Of a DNA stretch of 64,000 bases, positions 57,178 through 64,000 are shown piece after piece; position 1 is the stretch's first letter, and each line of letters opens with the position of its first letter. The notes beneath the pieces are model-generated. The model had not been told where the DNA came from. It did not search any database and saw only the letters and a list, made by a program, of their open reading frames with translations. The stretch is from Wyeomyia smithii (Eukaryota > Arthropoda > Insecta > Diptera > Culicidae). Both the position numbers and the translations under genes were made by a program. The stretch lies in the NCBI RefSeq assembly GCF_029784165.1, contig NC_073695.1, positions 247,416,089-247,480,088 of the forward strand, in the 5' to 3' direction.

Positions 57178-58940
57178 GTAAGTACACAACGTCGGCAGAG
57201 TATTCTTGTTTTATTTATCAGTGTTATTCAACCAAGTGATATTTAAACACCTTACAAAGTTTCCATTCATCCGCATCGTCGGATGACACCACTTGAGACG
57301 CTTTACAACAATATAGTGAATTTATCTCCGTTTGTTCAGCCACTAAACCACGGGACTGTGCTGGTGTGGGAAAATGCAATTTTTCTTCGTCGCTCAAGCT
57401 TCGTTACAGTTTGGTTGTACAAAATGATCATCTTTTTTTTTCGCTCCTACTCTACACTCTCACCCTTCGTGTTTTTCGCAGCTGGCTGCTATCGAGAATC
57501 CTCCGACACGTCCGTCACTTTTCGTTTAGCCATCCTCCACTAACACCAGCATCGCGGCGCACGCTTCAGATTATGCGGATGATGCTTAACTTGCATAAAA
57601 GTAAGCAAAGCGGTTTGTGCTTTGCTGGAAATTTATGCACATCTTAGCACGTCAACAGTGCTGCTGCAGTCTGGCTTGTGCTGTAACTGTTTCCCTAGCA
57701 CTGTAACCTCTGGCCCCGCAGTACAGCAGAAGGTGTCACATTAAAACGTTTACATAGCGTTTTGAGTGAATTTACAGACTGTGAGCTGGTGGGGATTTAT
57801 TCGTTTATATTTCGAGCTGTGTTGATGTGTTTTGGGGATTTTTCAGATTTTGAATCATTGAAAGATTTCAGCAGTTTTCAGTGGGCTGCGATTCGATTTA
57901 TTACAGCTAAAATCTTATCCATGCTAGTAAATCAAAAACTTTCTGAAAAATGTCATAGAGATTATGAAATATTTCAGAAACTTTTCATTTCAGCCATAGC
58001 CAAAAAAAACTCTAAAGTGGCATTCAAGATAAACCAATTTTGTGATTCTCGGTTTGCCCAAGCAAAGATATCTTTTGCATTAAAAAAATAACGGGGTTCT
58101 ATAGAAAGAGTTCAGCTGCAATATGCAACTTTCATTCGAACCTCTTAATTTTATTTAGATAAATCACATATTTTACCCAACTAATAATATAGGGAAATCT
58201 AAATTAATAATTGGGTAAGCAATTTTAGAGTGCCTGGAGGCGAACCAGCTAAAGCTGAAAGCATATCTATATTTTTGTAATGTATGCCTGAAGGACACTG
58301 GAGCCATGAAAGCCAATGCGACAAATAAAGACTTAGAATATGCTGTCGCTTAGCTGACATATAAATATTCAGAGGCTTAAAATACCAAAGTAATTCATTA
58401 CAAAGTACAGCAAATACTTTACTCTAACTTTCCTCAATAATTAAACAAAAACTCCCAAAAAACACAAAAAAAACAATCAAAAAATTATTTGTGCCGTGTC
58501 AAATGAATGATATGTGAAAAAAAAACATCGAAATAATAGTTGCCCTAAAGCATCAAATAATTGCCCTAGAAAAATTATAGCTTTTGAACCATTCCAACGA
58601 AATTATGTGCCTCTAGTCATTGCAGAAGTGCGTCAAAGTGCAGTAGAGTAATTGCTCGCCGGGTTCGTCGCTTCTACGTGTGCTTACGGGAAAACTAGTT
58701 TAGGTGTCTGAAAAAGTTATCATGGCTAGTAGGGACATCAAAATTTACAAGAATGGGTAAAACTCTAGGGAAAAACCTGTGTTTACCAGTGTTATTGATT
58801 TTTTCGAAGTAGAACTAGGTCTCTAAGGAAGTTCCGGTGTTAAATGAAATTTTAAAAACAGAATAAGGTGTAAAATTTGTCCTTTTGCAAATGCTTACCA
58901 GTCGGTTAATTTTTAACGAATTTCCTTCGTACTATATCCA
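57178..58940. other. Unassigned sequence
   Basis: The island continues to about 57700, then AT-rich sequence follows. Plus frame 57762-58091 (109 codons) has no known domain. Segment 58600-58780 shares words (acaagaatgggtaaaa, cgtcgcttctacgt) with the 3' part of the Helitron-like copy at 24890-25060, so a fragment of that family lies here. Confidence 0.4.
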
Positions 58941-58945
58941 ATATC

Positions 58946-59098
58946 AATATGCAACATGCAACAGCATTGCAAGGCTGAGACTACGGCATCATCTGATACG
59001 AACAGAATTTTGTTCCCCAGCCGCATAGATGAAATATGCAACACTCAACAGCGTAATAAACTGTTGCATGGCTGAGACTACTGCACATTCTGCTATCC
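58946..59098. repeat. Tandem pair of about 90-bp units
   Basis: ATATGCAACA...CAACAGC and TTGCA(AG/TG)GCTGAGACTAC(G/T)GCA occur twice, near 58948 and 59034. A further GTTGCATGGCTGAAAAC lies near 59354. Non-coding. Confidence 0.55.
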
Positions 59099-59746
59099 TT
59101 TCCCATTCAAATTTGTAATTGCATAATCATCCTTTTTTATGTAATTACAAACATTTGACAGACGTTACTGAAAGCTTTTTATCAAATTGCAGTTGTGTTT
59201 AAGATCCGCTACAGATACGTCGTAGTTTGATGTTCACCACAACTCGATTATCCTGTACATAAATAGCGGCACATACAAAACTAATCCAATTTCAAACAAA
59301 AGCTTTCGTTTCCAATCTACAACACAATACAACGTGTTATTTTGTTGCATGGCTGAAAACTTCATCTGTTTAGTTTCACTGTTTGCCAACACGAAATGGG
59401 TTTTATGTTTAGTACATCATGCGTATGCCATACTGGAGAAATGACATGAGGGAGCATACTTAAATGACGCAGCAGGTTTTTTCATGGTTTTCATAACTCC
59501 CCTTCCCTCTAGTAGCATTTGATCACAAAATCTCAACCCCTTCTGAAAAAAAAAACGTAACATCCGATGACACCTCCCCCTTCAAGTTTTAAGAAAAACG
59601 TTCAAAAAGCAAACTGTAACATTTATAAAAAACTTTTTGAAACAAAAATTACCGTGTCAAATTCAACTTAATCATCACTCATACATTTGTGGCAGCATTT
59701 CATGAGATGTTGACTGTGCTCTATATAATTGTCTTCTGCTTTGCAG

Positions 59747-59768
59747 AATTAGTCTTTTAGTACGAGAG
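59747..59768 (+). CDS. Candidate 22-nt microexon
   Basis: Acceptor ataattgtcttctgctttgcAG upstream and donor GTAAGTTG downstream (59769). Only one frame is open (ISLLVRE after one leading base). Same phase pattern as 57150-57177, so the two could not be joined directly. Very likely chance. Confidence 0.15.
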
Positions 59769-60040
59769 GTAAGTTGTTTATACAACGCCATACGGTCTAT
59801 GCCTGTAGAAAACATAGGAAAATTCACGAATTCGCAAATAAAATATCGCTGCACTCACCAGCTTTGAAAATAATCGAGTATCTGTCATTTTCACTACTAA
59901 AAGACGCGTGGAGAATGCAAGCGATTGTTTATGTGCTAGAAGAGCTTTCAGAAGTTCCTGAATGCCACAGATTAAAAGATTTCGACAGCTTCCGCTGCAT
60001 ATTTTGTGCGATGTTTTAGTGTATTATTTCAAAAAATAAA

Positions 60041-60232
60041 TGCCGCGTAAAAATCGCGTAAATTCCGGAATCCGCGTGAAATAAAACCCGCGTGAATTTT
60101 GCAATCCGAGTGAAGAGAAGCCGAAATCCGCGCAAAAAAAAATACCGCGTAAACTTTGGGATCCGCGTAAAAAACCGCGTAAATTCCGGAGTTCGTGTAA
60201 AAAAAACGCGTAAAAAGCGACCTTAGTTTACA
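60041..60232. mobile_element. CGCGTAAA-type MITE, partial second copy
   Basis: The right end CGCGTAAAAAGCGACCTTAG followed by TTTA matches the right end of 32214-32423, and the interior has the same CGCGTAAATTCCGGAATCCG words. The left terminal repeat is missing. It ends only a few bases before the GA-rich tract starts. Confidence 0.65.
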
Positions 60233-60239
60233 CTGATAA

Positions 60240-61860
60240 TTTATGAAAGAGAGAAGAGACAGACGACGAAGATAGAGAAGGATGATGATAGGATGAAGAA
60301 AGTTATATAACAAAACACAGAATATAAAAGAAACATGTATGTGGACAAAAGTAAGAATAACAAAATATTGAAGAGGATTCAGAAATCAAGTGATAGAGAA
60401 ATAAAGTATGCAGGACAAAACAGAGTAAAAAAAAGTATGCAGGACAAAAAAAAGGGCATAGAGGGTAAAAGTAGGAGGAAGACTAGCAAAAAGAAGAAAA
60501 AGATAAGAGGATATGGAAAAGAAATATTAGTAATCTAGTTTTTTAATTAAAGAGTAGGAATCGAACAAGAGAAGAAGTTAATAAGTAACAGATAAAAAAA
60601 TACATAGAAAGAGAGGGACAAAGGAAAGCTGGAGATGTAGAAAAGAGTAAAGATAGAGAAAAACCATAGACAGAAAAGATGGATGGACTGGAGAATAAAG
60701 AGAGAGTCTCTCCGAATCGAAAGAGAAAAAGAGAGATGAAGAGAAATAGAAAGAGGGAGTGAGATAGAACTAGATAACAAACTTCCAACGATAGATAACG
60801 AAGAGAAAGAAGAGAATCAAAGAAAGAAAGAGATAGAGAGAAAAGATAAAAAGAAAGAGAGAGAAAGAAAAAAAAGAAAAAAAAGAGAATAAAAGAAAGA
60901 AAGAGAAGGCATGTGTAAGGCAGAGAGAGAGAGCATGAGTAAGAGAAAGAAAGAGCATGAGTAAGAGAGAAAAAGCATGAGTAAGAGAGAGAAAGAGGAT
61001 GAGTATAAAAGAAAAGAGCATGAGCATGAGAGAGAGAGGGAGAGAGAAAGAAAAAGAGAGAGATAGAGAGAGATAGAAAGTGAGAGATAAGAGAGAAAGA
61101 GAAAGAGAGAGAAGAAAGAGAGAAAGAGAGAGGGGAAGAGAGAGAGGAAGAGAGAGACAAAGAGAGAGAGAGAGAGAGAAAAAAAGAGAGAGAGAGAACG
61201 AGAGAGAGAGAGAGAGAAAGAGAGAGAAAGACAGAGAGAACGAGAGAGAGAGAACGAGAGAAAGAGAAAGAGAGAGAGAAAATGAGAGAGATAGAGAGAG
61301 AACGAGGGAGAGAGATAGAGAGAGAATGTGAGAGAGAGGGAACGAGAGAGAGATATATACAGAGAGAGAAAGAGAGAGAAAAAGAGAGAGAGAGAAAGAG
61401 AGAGAGAAAATGAGAGAGAGATAGAGAGAGAGAACGAGGGAGAGAGATAGAGAGAGAACGAGAGAGAGATATATAAAGAGAGAGAAATAGAAGAGAGAAA
61501 GAGAGAGAGAAAGAGAGAGAAAGAGAGAGAAGGAGAGAGACAGAGAGAGACAGAGAGAGAGACAGAGAGAGACAGAGAGAGAAGGAGAGAAAAAGAGAGA
61601 GAGATAAAGAGAGAGATGAAGAGAGAGAGAGAGAAAACAGGGAGAGAGAAAGAGAGAGGGAGAGAGAGTAGGGAAAGAGAGATAGGGAAAGAAAGAGAAC
61701 GCAAGGAAAGAGAGCGAAGGAGAGGAAGAGGGAGAGAGAAAGTGATAGTGAGAGAGTAGAGAGTGTGTGTGTGAGCGAGTGGTTGAAAAACAGAGGGTTG
61801 GAGATGGAGAAAAAAGTATGACAAGTTTCATGAAAATTAGAAAAAAAATGAGAGAAGTTT
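60240..61860. repeat. 1.6-kb GA-rich polypurine tract
   Basis: The plus strand is almost all A and G, mostly (GA)n and GAAAGAGA words, with scattered T and rare C. It is purest from about 61020 to 61740. The strand asymmetry forces long open frames on the minus strand (60543-61877, 444 codons; 60770-61831; 60817-61824), all built of Ser/Leu/Phe runs. These are artefacts and not genes. Mirror-symmetric purine tracts can form triplex (H-) DNA, and GAGAG is the core recognised by GAGA-type factors; both are known properties, not shown here. Confidence 0.92.
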
Positions 61861-61877
61861 AAAGCAAAGAAATCCAA

Positions 61878-62264
61878 CTCATTTACAAATTAAAAAAAAT
61901 AAAAGAAGAAATTGGAAAAAACTCATAGAAAATGAAAGAAAAATTGTGTATGTTAGTAATTGAATTTTGAAGCAAGATATGAATGATTAAATGGTAGGGA
62001 TGAAACTATTTTATTAAAGAAAGCATCAAAAAGGAATGCAAAAGTAATATTTTTAATCAGAGCTAAACAACAGAGTAAACAATCTTGCTACTGAGATTTT
62101 TTTCTATATTCTATATCTAGTTGTATCTCTAATAATAATGCAGTTTTATTTTAAAAACCTATAAATCCTACAAATCATTCATAGTACGATTGGCAATACT
62201 TTAAATTACGATAATAGGGTTCTTCGTTTGGGCCTATTCACGAATCAAGCCATTATTCTATGTC
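61878..62264. other. AT-rich sequence, nothing identified
   Basis: No coding, RNA or repeat signature that I can support. Confidence 0.4.
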
Positions 62265-62462
62265 TTCATATGAGCAGAACTAGGGTCAACTAGGTCAACT
62301 AGGGCGACATCATTTTTCAACCCCTCCTTACATATAACAAAAAAACCATTACCTACCCCCTCATAAAACAACGTAGCACAGTAGAAGAATTTACTTAATG
62401 AATATGCTCGTTTTCGGAGATGTTTGTTACATAGCGCTGATCTCACATCCTCCCTCCTTTTA
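62265..62462. repeat. Dispersed repeat, second copy
   Basis: Same order and orientation of words as 42660-42890 (ATTACCTACCCCCTCATAAA, GTAGAAGAATTTACTTAATG, AATATGCTCGTTTTCGGAGA, CTCACATCCTCCCTCC). It abuts the truncated 3' end of the mariner pseudogene. Confidence 0.6.
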
Positions 62463-62549
62463 TGAGTGTTACCGAATTTATAGATGCCGATTATACCATG
62501 TGCCATCGAATGAAAGAAGTAAAAATTGGACGGGGCAATACTTGGGAAC

Positions 62550-63191
62550 ATGCTTGTCATTCTCCTCAGTATGTGGAAAGAGCGGAGAAAAAATTCAGCT
62601 CGCACTTCCCTTTCAGCATGTACCTGCGTGTAGCAAATGCTTTCACCACACTGCTTCTTTCTTCACTCCAAAGTGTCTCAACCAACTTACAGAGAGACAA
62701 ACACAATTCCAGCTTATCTCACATCTGATAAAGACAAGAGGGGTGAATCACTCTACAGAGTAAACGCAGAAGTACGCCGCAGAGTCCACTGGCGAGTAGT
62801 CTGGAAAGGGAAAAAAACCCGTCGGGCAAAAGTGTAGTCCTCGTGTAGCTACACCACGAAAACGCAGTCTATTTTCTATTCTCTCAATCTCTTTTCCTCT
62901 TCTGCCAGGCTCAAGAAACAAACTGTTAAACGCACCGCAGATAGGTCTGCTGTGTAATTATTGTGCGTGATGTCCATTCGTGTGAGAAAGTACACCATAG
63001 TTCATTGTCTCGCAAGAGAGAGATTTCAGATTTCACTGCGGTGCTTTCTGGAAGCTCACCAGATAAAAATCGTCTGTCGTTCTCTTCTAGCATGTGCGTT
63101 GATTTGCTCTTTGGTGTGAGAGCGGTTGTTTTCGCAGTGCAAGATGTTCTCCTGCACTCTAGAGGTTTTCTGAGAAGAAAAGACAAGCATG
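62550..63191. mobile_element. 642-bp non-autonomous DNA element with perfect 8-bp target duplication
   Basis: Terminal inverted repeats of about 22-25 bp: left CATGCTTGTCATTCTCCTCA, right, as reverse complement, CATGCTTGTCTTTTCTTCTC then AGAAAA. The perfect 8-bp duplication CTTGGGAA (62542-62549 and 63192-63199) is part of the mariner frame on both sides, so the empty site is reconstructed exactly. 8-bp duplications are typical of hAT and P superfamilies; the CATG start fits neither consensus decisively. The interior has GTGAGAAAGTACACCATAGT and AAAGTGTAGTCCTCGTGTAG words and no recognised coding. A near-full copy is at 30468-31128. Confidence 0.88.
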
Positions 63192-63378
63192 CTTGGGAAA
63201 TATGGCGTATGAGGCAGGGCTTCCCATTTAGGCGTTTCTATGTACTTTTCAACGAATTTAGGCTGAGCGTTGTCATGCAGTGAAATCACTTTTCGTAGAT
63301 CTGCTCGTATTGTGAGCGTGTTTTGTGCAGCTCTTCAACTAATCGCATCAATTAGTTGCAAAAGATTTACACGGTTCT

Positions 63379-63642
63379 CTGTTTTTTATATATTACTTGA
63401 AAAAGTACAATTTTCTGAGCACACCGTGATTTTAAAACAATGTTTATCGTTGTCCTTCGATTTTCAAATGAAAAATAAAAAGCTGCTCGAAATGTCTTGA
63501 ACGACAGTTCTCCCATATACCGTACATGAGCGAGCAGGTTTTTTTTATTTCTTATTCAAAATCGAAGGAAAACTATAAATATTTTTTAAAACCATATTTT
63601 TCTCAGAAAACGCGGCTTTTTCAAATGATATATAAAAACTGG
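63379..63642. mobile_element. Palindromic MITE nested in mariner
   Basis: About 264 bp with arms of about 90 bp. Left CTGTTTTTTATATATTACTT then GAAAAAG; right, as reverse complement, CCAGTTTTTATATATCATTT then GAAAAAG. Both continue with TTTTCTGAG, a GATTTTAAAA/GGTTTTAAAA block and TCCTTCGATTTT. It separates NRLQL (end of one mariner block, about 63665) from QLIDAI (start of the next, about 63358). Target duplication not resolved. Confidence 0.75.
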
Positions 63643-64000
63643 TTTAGATTTAGGACCCAATTGAAGTCGATTTCGTTCCCTAGTGATGGTTTCCTTCGGG
63701 TTCAACAGCTCATGATAAATAACACGGATCTGGTCTTGGCAAATGCGCTGCATAATCTTTGCAGCGTGTATATTCGGCCGAGCTGATGACGTGGAACCAT
63801 GATTGGGCAGTCCCCATGTCTCTCTCTCTCTTCCTTGACTTGTGGTAATGGATACATTTTTCAGTACCCATCACGATGCGATGAAGAAAACACTTCCTCT
63901 TTTGCCGCTGGAGCAGTTGTTCATATGCGAAAAAACGATGCTAAACGTTTCTTGGCTTCAAATTATAAAGAACTAAGGTTGCTAGTTTTTGAATTATTTC

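Larger units (their letters stand above)
62496..64000 (-). pseudogene. Mariner (Tc1/mariner superfamily) transposase, interrupted and decayed
   Basis: Minus strand, starting beyond the window. Blocks in order: LYNLKPRNV-stop-HRFFAYEQLL; QRQKRKCFLHRIVMGTEKCI (about 63915-63850; consensus VTGDEKW, so the first catalytic Asp is Thr); PNIHAAKIMQRICQDQIRVI then YHELLNPKETI; a MITE (63379-63642); TIRADLRKVISLHDNAQPKF (second Asp kept, codon at 63274-63272); KWEALPHTPYFPS. Then the 642-bp element. Reading resumes SIAPSNFYFFHSMAHG, where consensus SD is SN, so the third Asp is lost. The second-to-third spacing is 31 residues rather than the DD34D value of 34. The 3' end stops at MAHG next to a dispersed repeat. 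Clearly inactive. Confidence 0.9.

Noticed and set aside
60543..61877. 444-codon Ser/Leu/Phe-rich ORF on the minus strand, with 353- and 335-codon overlapping frames
   Set aside because: All three are translations of the GA/TC tract in different frames. Equal openness in all frames is the sign of simple sequence, not coding.

Overview
The window looks like a non-genic, transposon-dense piece of an insect genome, most likely a culicine mosquito (Aedes or a relative). The evidence is the AT-rich sequence, a Jockey/Juan-type LINE, two tRNA-derived SINE families, Helitron-like ends, hAT, mariner and Transib-like elements, and many palindromic MITEs. The species call is inference from the repeat content. 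I find no intact host protein-coding gene, no rRNA gene, no functional tRNA gene and no CRISPR array. Almost all the short reading frames are chance, or antisense shadows of transposon genes.

Layout. 1-5.7 kb: AT-rich sequence with foldback elements (447-681, 3364-3780), a Transib-like non-autonomous element (4254-4953) and a transposase-like fragment (5421-5672). 7.6-9.4 kb: a 1.75-kb nested palindrome. 9.7-10.6 kb: a decayed Juan/Jockey reverse transcriptase. 11.5-15.1 kb: a repeat-poor island. 15.8-19.5 kb: remnants of LINEs, a Penelope-like element, a SINE with a perfect 15-bp target duplication, and a Tc1/mariner-type transposase remnant. 21-25 kb: microsatellite, SINE, a second element with 5-bp target duplications, and a Helitron-like copy. 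25-30 kb: a second repeat-poor island. 30.4-32.4 kb: a second Helitron-like element carrying another insertion, then a MITE. 33-41 kb: mostly unassigned, including a third island at 36.7-38.7 kb.

42.5-47.6 kb holds two hAT elements, each with a perfect 8-bp target duplication and each carrying a nested hAT-type MITE. The second has an unrecognised, broken reading frame on the minus strand. 48.5-54.4 kb: MITEs, a 3-kb element (50187-53198) hosting copies of both SINE families, and two juxtaposed LINE 3' fragments. 54.7-57.7 kb: a fourth repeat-poor island with a weak candidate terminal exon (minus strand) and a strong hairpin. 60.2-61.9 kb: a 1.6-kb GA-rich polypurine tract. 62.5-64.0 kb: a mariner transposase pseudogene split by a 642-bp element with a perfect 8-bp duplication and by a second palindromic MITE.

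The parts do not form a pathway. What the window records is a nested history of insertions, whose order can be read from target duplications and interrupted frames. The strongest leads are the Transib-like element with RAG-type terminal heptamers, the hAT element with an unidentified ORF, the 642-bp element interrupting mariner, and the two palindromes that could form long double-stranded RNA.
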